45,315 nucleotides of DNA from the NCBI GenBank assembly GCA_947177685.1, contig CAMWVE010000022.1:1-45315 (forward strand), in the 5' to 3' direction. The translations under genes were made by a program, and so were the position numbers. A model generated the notes under the pieces. It ran no database searches, was not told where the DNA came from, and was given only the letters and a program-made list of their open reading frames with translations. This stretch comes from an uncultured Porphyromonadaceae bacterium. GTDB taxonomy: Bacteria > Bacteroidota > Bacteroidia > Bacteroidales > Muribaculaceae. Below, one piece after another: positions 15,061-24,424 of this stretch (the stretch's first letter is position 1; the number at the start of each line of letters is the position of its first letter).

Positions 15061-17289
15061 ATGAAAAAAATTTTGTTCGCGATGGCAGCCATTGCTGTGT
15101 CATCGCAGGTCCGGGGCGAGGTTTCCACCCCGGCAGATTCGCTCAGCGTCAGTCTCACTGACGTAGTCGTAGTTGCCAACCGTGCCGATTACAAAACGCC
15201 GGTCGCGTTCTCTACGGTCAGTAAAAAACAGATTGAAAAGGTCAACGACGGGCACGACATTCCCTTCCTGCTCAACTACACCCCCTCGGTAATAACCACC
15301 TCCGACGCAGGCGCCGGAATGGGCTACTCCTCCATTCGCGTGCGCGGCACCGACGGCTCCCGAATCAACGTCACAGCCAACGGTGTGCCCATCAATAACC
15401 CCGAAAGCCACAACGTATATTGGGTAAATATGCCCGACCTCGCCTCCTCGCTGCAGGATATTCAGGTTCAGCGCGGTGTCGGCACCTCTACCAATGGCGC
15501 AGGAGCGTTCGGAGCATCGATAAATATGATCACCGACACCCCGTCGACAGTGCCTTACGCCAACCTGTCAGGCAGTTACGGATCATATAATTCCAACAAG
15601 GAGACCCTGCGCGTAGGCACTGGACTGATCAAAAACCACTGGATGTTCGATGCCCGGCTCAGTCATCTGAGCAGCGACGGCTACATTGACCGCGCATGGT
15701 CCAAGCTATGGAGCTACTTCGGTCAGGCTGCATATCAATCCGATAACACCCTGATACGCCTGCTCGCCTTCGGGGGTAAGGAACAGACCTACATGGCATG
15801 GGACTACGCCTCAAAGGAGGATATGGAGAAGTATGGCAGACGCTATAACCCCTGCGGCGAATATATCGATGCGGAGGGCAACGTGGCATACTACCCCGAC
15901 CAGACCGACAACTATATCCAGCATCATTTCCACCTGCTGCTCACCCAGAACCTCTCTGACAATCTGACCCTTAACGTGGGACTGCACTACACCAAGGACG
16001 ACGGCTACTACAACCAGTACAAAACCAAGCGTACGCTTGCCGAGTATGGTCTGAATCCGTTTTATCTCGATGGCGAGTTGGTGAAGAAGAGCGACCTCAT
16101 CCGCCTGAAGAAAAACCGCAACGGCTTCGGTGGCGGTCTCTTCTCGCTGGCATATAACAAAGGAATAGTTCAGGCGCAGGCAGGCGGTGCCATCAACAAT
16201 TTCAAAGGTAACCACTTCGGGCAGGTGGCATGGGTAAGAAACTATGTGGGGAGCATCGACCCTCTGCAGGAATACTACCGCAACGAAGGTGAGAAACTCG
16301 ATGCCAACATCTATGCCCGCGCCAACGTGGCAGTGTCGAACACCGTGCGTGCCTACGCCGACCTGCAGTATCGCTACATCAAATATTCCATCACCGGTCG
16401 CAGCGACAACTTCGACTACAACACCGGTGACATGCAACTGCTCGACATACACCGCACCTACAACTTCTTCAACCCCAAGGTTGGAGTAAACTGGCAGATC
16501 AACCCCTCCAACCGCCTGTTCGGATCGTGGAGCGTGGCACACAAAGAGCCGGTACGCGACAACTTCACCGATGGCGACATGCACCATCTGCCCCATGCCG
16601 AGCGTCTATTCGACTATGAGGTGGGCTACAGCTACAACTCGGCGATATTCTCCGCCGGAGCAAACCTCTATTATATGGACTACAAGGACCAGCTGGTTGC
16701 CACCGGACAGCTCTCTGACACCGGTAACCCACTGAGTATCAACGTTCCGAGCAGTTACCGTGCAGGCATCGAGCTGCAGTTCACGCTCCGTCCGCTGAGC
16801 TGGTTCAACTGGAATTTCAACACCACCCTGTCGCGCAACCGCATCAAGAACTTCGTTGAGTATATCTACGAAGATGAGTGGACCAACCCCATTTCATTCG
16901 ATCTCGGCGACACCCCCATCTCCTTCTCGCCCGACGTGACCCTGTTCAACTCATTCTCCTTCACCTGCAAAGGATTTGAAGCTAACCTCAACAGCAAGTA
17001 TGTCTCAAAGCAGTATCTCAACAACGCCCGCAACAACCAGCAAGCGCTTGACGCCTATTTCGTCACCGACCTGCATCTGACCTACACATTCCGCAACATC
17101 CTGTCAGTAAAAGAGTTGAAAACCGGATTCACCATCTACAACCTTTTCAATGAAAAGTATTGCAGCAACGGCTACGCCGGTGCGGGCTACTATGTCGACG
17201 AGGCAGGTCAGAAGGTGATATACCGCTACAGCGGCTATGCGGCGCAAGCCCCCACGAACGTTATGGCAACCGTGGCATTGACATTCTAA
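15061..17289 (+). CDS. TonB-dependent outer-membrane receptor, probable thiamine transporter
   Basis: 742 residues. A signal peptide (~1-20) is followed by a TonB-box-like VSLTDVVVVA (~30-40). The plug domain (~45-160) has VRGTDGSRINVTANGVPINNP-type segments and GAGAFGASINMIT. A 22-strand-type barrel ends in the terminal Phe (ATVALTF). Position directly under a TPP riboswitch and 52 bp before a PnuT-like gene identifies the cargo as thiamine or a derivative, as in the TPP-controlled OMR-PnuT operons known in Bacteroidetes. Energy comes from TonB-ExbBD encoded elsewhere. The long-form receptor lacks the carboxypeptidase-like N-terminal domain of SusC proteins. Confidence 0.92.
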   Translation: MKKILFAMAAIAVSSQVRGEVSTPADSLSVSLTDVVVVANRADYKTPVAFSTVSKKQIEKVNDGHDIPFLLNYTPSVITTSDAGAGMGYSSIRVRGTDGSRINVTANGVPINNPESHNVYWVNMPDLASSLQDIQVQRGVGTSTNGAGAFGASINMITDTPSTVPYANLSGSYGSYNSNKETLRVGTGLIKNHWMFDARLSHLSSDGYIDRAWSKLWSYFGQAAYQSDNTLIRLLAFGGKEQTYMAWDYASKEDMEKYGRRYNPCGEYIDAEGNVAYYPDQTDNYIQHHFHLLLTQNLSDNLTLNVGLHYTKDDGYYNQYKTKRTLAEYGLNPFYLDGELVKKSDLIRLKKNRNGFGGGLFSLAYNKGIVQAQAGGAINNFKGNHFGQVAWVRNYVGSIDPLQEYYRNEGEKLDANIYARANVAVSNTVRAYADLQYRYIKYSITGRSDNFDYNTGDMQLLDIHRTYNFFNPKVGVNWQINPSNRLFGSWSVAHKEPVRDNFTDGDMHHLPHAERLFDYEVGYSYNSAIFSAGANLYYMDYKDQLVATGQLSDTGNPLSINVPSSYRAGIELQFTLRPLSWFNWNFNTTLSRNRIKNFVEYIYEDEWTNPISFDLGDTPISFSPDVTLFNSFSFTCKGFEANLNSKYVSKQYLNNARNNQQALDAYFVTDLHLTYTFRNILSVKELKTGFTIYNLFNEKYCSNGYAGAGYYVDEAGQKVIYRYSGYAAQAPTNVMATVALTF

Positions 17290-17341
17290 CGCCAACCCAG
17301 CCAACTGATTAAAAGTTAGTTATCACCCACCCCCTCAACCG

Positions 17342-17932
17342 ATGGAAAGCTTTTTGACCTTCGACCGCATTTTAGAGATAGCCGGCTTGCTGATAGGGCT
17401 GGCATATCTCTACTTTGAGTATCACGCCAACCGGCTTGTGTGGCTGATGAGTATCATCATGCCCATGATTTCAATGTTTATCTACTTCAAGGCAGGTCTC
17501 TATGCCGACTTCTCCATCAACATCTATTATCTGGTGATAGCCGTGTATGGCTACATTGCGTGGAGTTTCTCACTGAGCAAAAAGAAGAGCCGCACGCTCC
17601 CCATCAGCCGTATGCCGGGAGCGTATTATCTTCCCGTGCTGGTGGTGTTAGGTGGAATTTTCGCACTGTTAGCGTGGGCGCTGATCCGCTTCACCAACAG
17701 CACCGTCCCCTATTGGGATGCCTTCACCACGGCGCTCAGCATCGTAGGCATGTGGATGCTTGCCCGCAAATATGTCGAGCAGTGGCTCGCTTGGTTCATC
17801 GTCGATGCCGTCTGTGTCGGGCTCTACATCTACAAAGAAATCTATTTCTACGCCTTCTTATATGCCGTCTACACCATCGTCGCCCTCCTCGGCTACCGCA
17901 AGTGGCGCACAATTATGGGTCAGCAAAATTAA
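17342..17932 (+). CDS. pnuT: PnuC-family transporter, probable thiamine permease PnuT
   Basis: 196 residues with about seven membrane helices. The PnuC-like pattern is clear in the C-terminal half (SIVGMWMLARKYVEQWLAW, followed by VDAVCVGLYIYKE). PnuC proteins are facilitators that carry vitamins lacking phosphate; those under TPP control are the PnuT thiamine subgroup. It shares the transcript of the upstream receptor. In many Bacteroidetes a thiamine pyrophosphokinase gene follows to trap the vitamin, but here the next gene is on the opposite strand, so that kinase must lie elsewhere. Confidence 0.88.
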   Translation: MESFLTFDRILEIAGLLIGLAYLYFEYHANRLVWLMSIIMPMISMFIYFKAGLYADFSINIYYLVIAVYGYIAWSFSLSKKKSRTLPISRMPGAYYLPVLVVLGGIFALLAWALIRFTNSTVPYWDAFTTALSIVGMWMLARKYVEQWLAWFIVDAVCVGLYIYKEIYFYAFLYAVYTIVALLGYRKWRTIMGQQN

Positions 17933-17968
17933 TGGGAAATCTTTTGTTTAAAGGTTGCGACCTCAGAC

Positions 17969-19153
17969 TCAATGAGTGGCATAATACCATTTGGTATTAT
18001 ACTTATCCACTGCTCTCTGACTCACACTGGGGTCAGACGTGGTAATGCCGGAATAACGGTTCAGTTTTAAAGGACCACGCGTTGCCGTGAAGAACTGAGC
18101 CGTACTGGTTTTATACGGAACCAGCCCGCTCAACTTCACCTCAAATTCATTTCTCATGCTTTCAGGAGCCACATTCTGCTCCAGCATCAAGCGTATGTAG
18201 TCACCGAAATCATAGAAAATCGTAGGCGAGTAACCATCAAGATTCTGGAGCTGTCCAAGCTGATATTCATTAAAAGAATAGATGCTGTTGAGTTGCCTCA
18301 TGAAACCTGCCATCCCATCAATTTTTGACAGGTCGGTAACCGAAAGAGTACCGCAAGGGACAGAATAGTTTGAGTAGAACTCGTAGAAATCATCACACAC
18401 AGCCTTATAGTCAGGCGTACCGAGCAAATGTTTTCCCATAGTTGCGTATGGCATCCCGTAAGCCATTACTTCGCAGGTTGAAGCTATCAGGTAATCCGCT
18501 GCATCCTTTAACTCGTAAGCAACTTCTATGGACGACATATAGCAGTCATCAAACAGAATATACTCCATCTTCACGCCGGCATTTTCAATAGCTGCCGACA
18601 GAGTGGAGATGTCGGTCTGAAATTCCGCTGTTGTTCCACCAAAATAACGGGTCAGAGGTCGGTCCGTATAGTCCCAGTGCAGTTTCTCCTTATAACGGAT
18701 TGCTCTGCTTGCCTTAACCGGAAGCCATCCCATGCCATGACAGCCTATAATCATTGAATATCGCTTTGCAGGAGCATAGGATATGACATCTTCAAGAATC
18801 CGCGTGATACCCACCTCCGTAGTGAAGGCAGGTGCAGAATACGGTTTAATATCGACTCGCCGGCACTTCCCGTTTTCATATTTAATCTCAAACAACGATG
18901 CCTCCGTTGAGGTCTTGGAAATGAACACAATGACCCTTTCGTTATGCAATCCCCCCATACTCTCTATGCAAGCTTCCATATCATTGATGTTCTGATAGAA
19001 ATAGCTCGTGAGGTTGGATGACCATGGCAAATACATAAACAGAGTTTTCTCATTTCTTATTTCTTCACGCACCGGTTCATCCGACTGGCAAGAAGTCAGA
19101 ATCCATAAGGGGATAAAAAGGAAGAATATGTATCTTTTATTATTTATCTTCAT
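17969..19153 (-). CDS. Clostripain-family (C11) cysteine protease lipoprotein
   Basis: The start is set at ATG 19153 (394 aa) because it yields a typical lipoprotein signal MKINNKRYIFFLFIPLWILT-SC, with Cys22 as lipidation site. The in-frame ATG 51 nt upstream would add an unsuitable tail. The C11 catalytic pair is visible: His139 in IIGCHGMGW and Cys204 in LFDDCYMSS. The nearby TCEVMAYGMPYATMG segment is also typical. C11 proteases cut after Arg/Lys and may self-activate. It is the third gene of a minus-strand operon after an LRR protein and an outer-membrane barrel, 72 bp after the barrel stop, suggesting joint surface work on a protein or peptide. It is convergent with pnuT. Confidence 0.88.
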   Translation of the reverse strand: MKINNKRYIFFLFIPLWILTSCQSDEPVREEIRNEKTLFMYLPWSSNLTSYFYQNINDMEACIESMGGLHNERVIVFISKTSTEASLFEIKYENGKCRRVDIKPYSAPAFTTEVGITRILEDVISYAPAKRYSMIIGCHGMGWLPVKASRAIRYKEKLHWDYTDRPLTRYFGGTTAEFQTDISTLSAAIENAGVKMEYILFDDCYMSSIEVAYELKDAADYLIASTCEVMAYGMPYATMGKHLLGTPDYKAVCDDFYEFYSNYSVPCGTLSVTDLSKIDGMAGFMRQLNSIYSFNEYQLGQLQNLDGYSPTIFYDFGDYIRLMLEQNVAPESMRNEFEVKLSGLVPYKTSTAQFFTATRGPLKLNRYSGITTSDPSVSQRAVDKYNTKWYYATH

Positions 19154-19225
19154 TAACTCGTTAACCCAATGAGTTGTTAGGTTTATATAACTGACAAGGT
19201 TCATATCGTATGAGTTGCTATTAAA

Positions 19226-21331
19226 TTATTTCAATATTGCGCTATTGCTTTCTATCGATGTTTGAATTTCATTATTGCGATTAACTTTTTTGCCGTATGG
19301 GAGAGTGTACGACAGCGTAAGTTGAACCGAACGTGATAGGTCGCTGCTCCATTGCCAGCCGTGAGATGAATATCTTTCCGAATCAAAATCGGAGTAATAC
19401 TTATATTTGTTGAACCAGTTTCGGAATTGTAAACCGAGTTTAAAATCACCAACTGAATAGTTCGACAAAAAGCCGTATGTACTTTTATAATGAATCCTTA
19501 CACCATTATCAAACGGTGCAAGGGCTTTATTTGGCGTCTGGTAATATAAAATGAATGAAAAATTCCTGAAATAGTAATTGGCTTGAAGATGGGCTGTTAC
19601 AATATTCATCGATTGAGCATCAATGCCGGTGCTTTTCAGGTGTGCGATTCTTCCGGAAGCACGGAGTGAAAGAGAATTTTTGAGTAGTTTAACCGTAGCG
19701 GAGACATATCCCGAAAAATCAAAGAAATCTCCACTGTTTATCTCCCTGCGGATAAGACCGTCATAACCGTTTGAGGAAAAATATTGATATGCTGTTTTAT
19801 TCAAATAGCCGTGATACTCCGCAGTTGTTGACAAGTTGAATTTTTTTGTGGGCATGTAAGTATATGATGCAGACGCGGTAGTAAATGTAGTATTGCGAAG
19901 TTCAGGGTTACCCTGTAGCCACAAAAGTTCATCGCTCTGCACAATCGCGGAGTTTGAGGAGGCAGGAGTAGGATGATTATTGCCCCACCATCCTTCGATT
20001 GAAGCCGAGTTATTATCGTTTATCTTATATTGTAATTGCAGCCCAAGGCGGGGATTCCACTGCTCCAGAGTATTGACGCCATTCAAACGCCCGATTACAT
20101 AAGATACACCAAGACGCGAATACAGGCTTAAGCCACATTGCCAATTCTGCAGGTATTCGAGGAACATCATGTTTTCGGATGAGAGAAGTTTCTGTAAACC
20201 GTTATATGACCCCTCATAATAAGTATGATAAATGGTGTTGTAACTCATTAAAGAGGTTCTGAATGTGTTGTTGTTGGAAAACTTCTTTGAATACTGAACT
20301 ATGACAACAGGTGCGTAGGATGTTTCTTTGTTGTTGTTAATTATCGGAGACATATCGCCGAGCAGATAAGATGAGTTTCTTCGTGTACTTCCATAAGTGA
20401 AACTCCAAGACGCGATCAGAGAATTGTTTTTAGGGAGAGAAAAATAATAATAGCCTTTTAAACGAGGTGAGATAGTCTGACCGGATTCGTTAGAAAGTGC
20501 TGACGAAGCCGAAAAAACATCTTCAGAGTAATTGACTTCTGAAAAATTTCTTGTATGAGGGTTTCCTGTTCGGCTATACGAACCAGAGTGGATTATCTCG
20601 GTTGTCTTTGTTTCGTATGATGCACGAAAGGACACTGACTGTGTGTTACTTTGTCTAAGATAATGTTCTCCCGATTGTGTGGTGCGGATTACTTCATCAT
20701 AGTGACTGTTCCCGACACTGATATCACGGAATGTTTCTACGTCATATCCACAAAAATTATCACTTTGCGTGATTGAGCCTGTTGCGTTGGCATCAAACGT
20801 CCAGTTACCTTTTACGAATTTTGAATATAATATACCTTCGCCTCTGTCGATATTCAGTGAATTGCCTACGGCGCTCAGTTTAGTATAACCGCCCCATTCA
20901 TATTTCCTCATTATAAAGTTGACAACATTAGCTTGTCCCTCAAACCGAGGGTCATCGGGATATTGCAATACCTCAACCCGAAGAACATCTTCCGGACGTA
21001 ATCCCTGCAAATCTTCAACAGTTGCAGCCTTATAATCAATGAACATAGCGACCTCCTTTCCGGCATAAGTCTTTACCGACATGCTACCGGGAGTTATATC
21101 AAGTTGGGGAATATTCATCAGCTCCAAAAGTTGTGTTGCGTCAATAGCCGTTTTCTTTACTTTTTTTGTCGGAATATATTCTACACCACGTTCAATTACA
21201 CGTTGTGTTCGAGCTTCAACGACAACTTCGCTCAGTTCCTTGGTTTTTAAGCTGTCCTGAGACACATTTTTTTGCGCCATTGCACTAAAAGCACAAAGAC
21301 ATATACTTATAAAAACATAAACATTTTTCAT
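19226..21331 (-). CDS. Outer-membrane beta-barrel receptor-like protein (OMP_b-brl_3 type)
   Basis: The start at ATG 21331 gives 701 residues and a clean signal peptide MKNVYVFISICLCAFSAMAQ. The ATG at 21352, 3 bp after the LRR stop, adds seven residues and is possible. ELSEVVVEARTQRV (~35-50) resembles a TonB-box region. A plug-like domain (~50-150) contains TYAGKEVAMFIDYKAA and LRPEDVLRVEVLQYPDDPRF. The remainder is barrel. There is no carboxypeptidase-like N-terminal domain, unlike the barrel protein at 12.6-14.9 kb. The cargo is unknown; linkage to a surface LRR protein and a C11 protease suggests a peptide or protein. Confidence 0.82.
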   Translation of the reverse strand: MKNVYVFISICLCAFSAMAQKNVSQDSLKTKELSEVVVEARTQRVIERGVEYIPTKKVKKTAIDATQLLELMNIPQLDITPGSMSVKTYAGKEVAMFIDYKAATVEDLQGLRPEDVLRVEVLQYPDDPRFEGQANVVNFIMRKYEWGGYTKLSAVGNSLNIDRGEGILYSKFVKGNWTFDANATGSITQSDNFCGYDVETFRDISVGNSHYDEVIRTTQSGEHYLRQSNTQSVSFRASYETKTTEIIHSGSYSRTGNPHTRNFSEVNYSEDVFSASSALSNESGQTISPRLKGYYYFSLPKNNSLIASWSFTYGSTRRNSSYLLGDMSPIINNNKETSYAPVVIVQYSKKFSNNNTFRTSLMSYNTIYHTYYEGSYNGLQKLLSSENMMFLEYLQNWQCGLSLYSRLGVSYVIGRLNGVNTLEQWNPRLGLQLQYKINDNNSASIEGWWGNNHPTPASSNSAIVQSDELLWLQGNPELRNTTFTTASASYTYMPTKKFNLSTTAEYHGYLNKTAYQYFSSNGYDGLIRREINSGDFFDFSGYVSATVKLLKNSLSLRASGRIAHLKSTGIDAQSMNIVTAHLQANYYFRNFSFILYYQTPNKALAPFDNGVRIHYKSTYGFLSNYSVGDFKLGLQFRNWFNKYKYYSDFDSERYSSHGWQWSSDLSRSVQLTLSYTLPYGKKVNRNNEIQTSIESNSAILK

Positions 21332-21355
21332 ATCTTGCAGCCGATACTCCATAAG

Positions 21356-22804
21356 CTATTTGAATATTATCTTCTTGCCATTTTTGATGTAGATATTTCC
21401 GCGGACAGGTGTCTCAGCCTTTCTCCCGAACAAATCGTAAACAACGGTGTCTTGTTCCTTCAAAGAGGCTGATACTGCGTCAACTCCAGCCGATGGGAAA
21501 TCATCAGTTTCAATAAAGTTGGTAAAGTAATTCCACCCCCACGCATTGCGATACAAATCAGCAGTTCCAACAGGCACATAAACCGGGGTGTCCTGAGGCG
21601 TGCTATTTTCAAAATCATCACCATATCTTCCGAACGGTGTCCAACCGGGATTAACCTCGCTGTTAACGCATATAGGAGGTATTTGAGCCGCACAATATAT
21701 GCTCTCGATGTTTTTCCAGCACTCACAACTTTCTGCACCTAAAGTTTCTAAAGCAGGAGGAAAACATATTGTAGTTAATCCTTTGCAATAGTATAGCCCC
21801 TCGGTGCCTATGGACTTCAAGTTTGATGATATATGAAGTTCCTTTAATGCTCCGCACTGCCAAAATGCTCTATTTCCAATTACCTCAATACTGTTCGGCA
21901 TAATAAATTCCGTCAATTTGATGCAGTTATCAACAAAACTTTCGGGAATTTCTTTCAACCCATCAGGAATACAAACTTTTTCGAGTTCATAGTTCAATGC
22001 AAAATGGTCAAACCCCGAAAGAGTCCGGCACGAATTAGGTAAGGAAACCTCTTTAAGTCGAGTTGCGTAGAATGCCGCATCGCCGATTTCTGTCAGTCCT
22101 TCGGGAAAATTACATTCAGTAATTTTACATGAGAAGAATGCACCGGCATTGATTATTTTCAAAGTCTCAGGCAATACGATTTTGCCGGTTAAGGATTTGC
22201 AGTTGGCGAATGACATATATCCTATTTCTTCCACACCCTCAGGAATAACAAGCGGATTTACATTCAGACTAATGCAATCGGTGAAGCATCTTCGTTTGAT
22301 AGTCCTTAAAGAAGATGGGAAGTTTACATCTTCAAGTTTTATGGCGTAAGCGAAAGCACCTTCACCAATTTCCTCCAATCCTTCGGGAAGAATAATTCTG
22401 CGAAGGAGAATGCAATCAATATACTCCGAGCCGGGAGCGAATTGTTCCGTTTGATGCCAAAAAGCATTCTTAGGAAGCCTGTTGTCTTGAATTTTTGCAT
22501 ATTCAAGATTTACAACGGTTAATCTGCCGTAAAAACAGCCTCTCCACATCGTATAAAAATCCGCAGAATTCATTGGTCCCCGCACAACGAGCGAATCGAC
22601 ATCATTTATTTCATCGCCAATCGAGGAGGCTAATGTGCCGGAAGCGGATAGAGTTATGTCCTTATAAACAACATCATTTGTGGTTCGATTTGGAATATTC
22701 TTAACCCTAATTTGCATCTGTTTTGCGTCAGGTATGCAAATAGATTCGGCATAAACGGAGCAACAAAGTAGCGATAATATGAGGTAAAGATATATCTTTT
22801 TCAT
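21356..22804 (-). CDS. BspA-type leucine-rich repeat surface protein
   Basis: 482 residues. A Sec signal (MKKIYLYLILSLLCCSVYA) is followed by a short N-terminal domain and then about ten LRR_5 repeats (~125-405), each with the pattern LxxIxxxAFxxCxxLxxVxLPxxL, as in LPEGLEEIGEGAFAYAIKLEDV. BspA-like repeats mediate adhesion to host or bacterial surfaces. The last ~35 residues (TVVYDLFGRKAE, then GNIYIKNGKKIIFK) look like a C-terminal sorting-type tail of the kind seen on secreted Bacteroidales proteins. It is the first gene of the LRR-barrel-protease operon, with 3 to 24 bp to the next gene depending on its start. Confidence 0.85.
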   Translation of the reverse strand: MKKIYLYLILSLLCCSVYAESICIPDAKQMQIRVKNIPNRTTNDVVYKDITLSASGTLASSIGDEINDVDSLVVRGPMNSADFYTMWRGCFYGRLTVVNLEYAKIQDNRLPKNAFWHQTEQFAPGSEYIDCILLRRIILPEGLEEIGEGAFAYAIKLEDVNFPSSLRTIKRRCFTDCISLNVNPLVIPEGVEEIGYMSFANCKSLTGKIVLPETLKIINAGAFFSCKITECNFPEGLTEIGDAAFYATRLKEVSLPNSCRTLSGFDHFALNYELEKVCIPDGLKEIPESFVDNCIKLTEFIMPNSIEVIGNRAFWQCGALKELHISSNLKSIGTEGLYYCKGLTTICFPPALETLGAESCECWKNIESIYCAAQIPPICVNSEVNPGWTPFGRYGDDFENSTPQDTPVYVPVGTADLYRNAWGWNYFTNFIETDDFPSAGVDAVSASLKEQDTVVYDLFGRKAETPVRGNIYIKNGKKIIFK

Positions 22805-23308
22805 AAATCAAAAATTATTACGGCAGGCTCTTAACCAAATTATTTATAACGTTTCATGTCTGAAAAGACAAAACAAATGTAAATTTAGCAATAAAGACTG
22901 AAACAGACCGGAACAGGTAGGTAAATTCCTCTTTGAGAAGGTGAATTATAAACAAATGTTGATATTTGAGTGGGATAACCTCCTCCGGATGGAGCTTCGG
23001 AGAGACAATTTTATCAAGACTGTGTGATAAGCATTTTTACAGTTCAACCCGGTTTTGCACCAGACACTTATTATATGCCATATGGTTAATAAACGGGCAA
23101 AATAAAAAAGGATACGATCGCACCCTTTTCCATTCTCATGTCCACCGATGGGGCATGAACAATACTAAACCAATCCTAATTATCCGATCAGCCTCATATA
23201 ATCACTTACGGCGAGACTGACCAACTTTACAAGTTACGGATTCCGCAGCAAAATATATGCATTATGAAAAACTGCGGTCCTTATCAAGTACCTTTAATTT
23301 TAATGGTG
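22805..23308 (-). other. Long leader or gene-free stretch upstream of the LRR operon
   Basis: About 500 nt without a convincing gene. An 84-codon plus-strand frame at 22966-23220 has no family features. A second possible minus-strand -7 box, TACATTTG, lies at 22874-22881 without a good -33 and would give a 70-nt leader. I see no riboswitch or other known RNA. Confidence 0.4.
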
Positions 23309-23339
23309 CAAATTTACAACATAAATTTTTATTATGCAA
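23309..23339 (-). promoter_or_regulatory. Consensus promoter facing the LRR operon
   Basis: On the minus strand, TTG (23337-23339), a 20-nt spacer and TAAATTTG (23309-23316). It lies about 500 nt before the LRR start. Confidence 0.6.
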
Positions 23340-23446
23340 GAAAATCTCAAAAAATAATTAGCTTTCCCAACAAAATCCATCATTTTCCATTATAAATTAA
23401 AACCTCCACAAAATCAAAGCCGGTAATTTATGTTTTGAGAATAGCC

Positions 23447-23489
23447 TCAAAACAACACCGGGTCCCGACTTTATGCAGAAGGGACCCGG
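23447..23489 (-). terminator. Terminator of the efflux/AraC/hydrolase operon
   Basis: CCGGGTCCC (23458-23466) and GGGACCCGG (23481-23489) form a perfect 9-bp stem with a 14-nt loop. On the minus strand TGTTGTTTTG follows. It is 67 nt after the last stop of the operon. Confidence 0.7.
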
Positions 23490-23555
23490 AAAAATCTTGC
23501 CGTTGGTGAGCTATACTGTTTTAATATTAAAGCCGGTTCACAATTATTTATTTAC

Positions 23556-24422
23556 TTAAAGCTGTAACTCGATGGTATGAGGCTCGACATCAGGATCGTG
23601 GGTCGCAAGGGATTCGATACATTTATCACTCATGCTCATTTCACGAATCCACTGAAGTGACTTCATCTGGTCCTTGCGGTTTGCAGCTATGCCGGAGGTT
23701 ATCATCTCCTCCCAGTTCTTCGCACTGTAAGCTCCATCAGCGTCAAGAAGCACATATCTACCGTCACTACCGGTGATTTTCACTGCCGATAATCCGGCAC
23801 AATGACCGGGAATATTTATAAGCTGGATGGTGCCGTCATCAAAGAGATCGAAACTTCGTGAAAACGGACCCTCCTTTCCATTGTAGGCGAAAAGTGTCAT
23901 GGCAATACCTTGCCACCATCTTTTCTTATAGCGTACGATATTGTCGAAATGGGTGGGAAGGACACTGTTGGCATATTTCAACTCATCTTCCGACACGAGG
24001 ATACGTTTAGCGTCGGCAACCTGATGTAGACCGCATGCATGGTCACAGTCAAGATGCGTCAGCACTACATAATCAAGGTCTGAACTGTTTACTCCCATAG
24101 CTTTCAACTGTTCATCGACCGTTTTCCCTTTCTGGGTATATCCCTGATTTATGCGATATAGGAAATAACCAAGTTCACGTATCTGCGCTGACTTATCTTC
24201 CACGCCTTCAGGACTCATACGGCGGCTCCATGCCGTGTCAACGAGGATTTTACCTTTTGGGTGCTCGATGTAATAGCAAGAGACCGGAAGCCACTCCCAG
24301 TCTTTTGCAGCTACAAACAATCCTGCAACCCTCGCCATCGAGACATGATCGTTATTGAATGGCAGCCAACGGGTGGTCCGTACCATTCCGCAATGCAGTA
24401 CATGGATTTTTATTGTGCTCAT
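23556..24422 (-). CDS. Metallo-beta-lactamase-fold hydrolase (lactonase-like)
   Basis: 288 residues of MBL fold, cytoplasmic (no signal peptide). The metal motif is THLDCDH (His123, Asp125, Asp127, His128), a variant of HxHxDH in which the second His is Asp. Further ligands are probably in IPGHCAGLS (~220) and LLDADGAY (~238). Overall layout resembles N-acyl-homoserine-lactone lactonases and related small-molecule hydrolases (substrate unproven). Its ATG is 2 nt after the stop of the AraC gene, and it is the last gene of the efflux operon. Detoxification of the compound that the pump exports is a reasonable inference. Confidence 0.88.
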   Translation of the reverse strand: MSTIKIHVLHCGMVRTTRWLPFNNDHVSMARVAGLFVAAKDWEWLPVSCYYIEHPKGKILVDTAWSRRMSPEGVEDKSAQIRELGYFLYRINQGYTQKGKTVDEQLKAMGVNSSDLDYVVLTHLDCDHACGLHQVADAKRILVSEDELKYANSVLPTHFDNIVRYKKRWWQGIAMTLFAYNGKEGPFSRSFDLFDDGTIQLINIPGHCAGLSAVKITGSDGRYVLLDADGAYSAKNWEEMITSGIAANRKDQMKSLQWIREMSMSDKCIESLATHDPDVEPHTIELQL

Positions 24423-24424
24423 TT

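Noticed and set aside
15811..16596. 261-codon minus-strand frame opposite the thiamine receptor
   Set aside because: Shadow of the GC-rich receptor gene; valine-rich low-complexity translation.
17981..18000. Hairpin ATAATACCATTTGGTATTAT near the end of the clostripain gene
   Set aside because: It lies inside the coding frame (residues NTKWYY) and has no T-run, so it is not supported as a terminator.
22966..23220. 84-codon plus-strand frame upstream of the LRR operon
   Set aside because: No family features, no promoter or start context, and composition like noncoding DNA.
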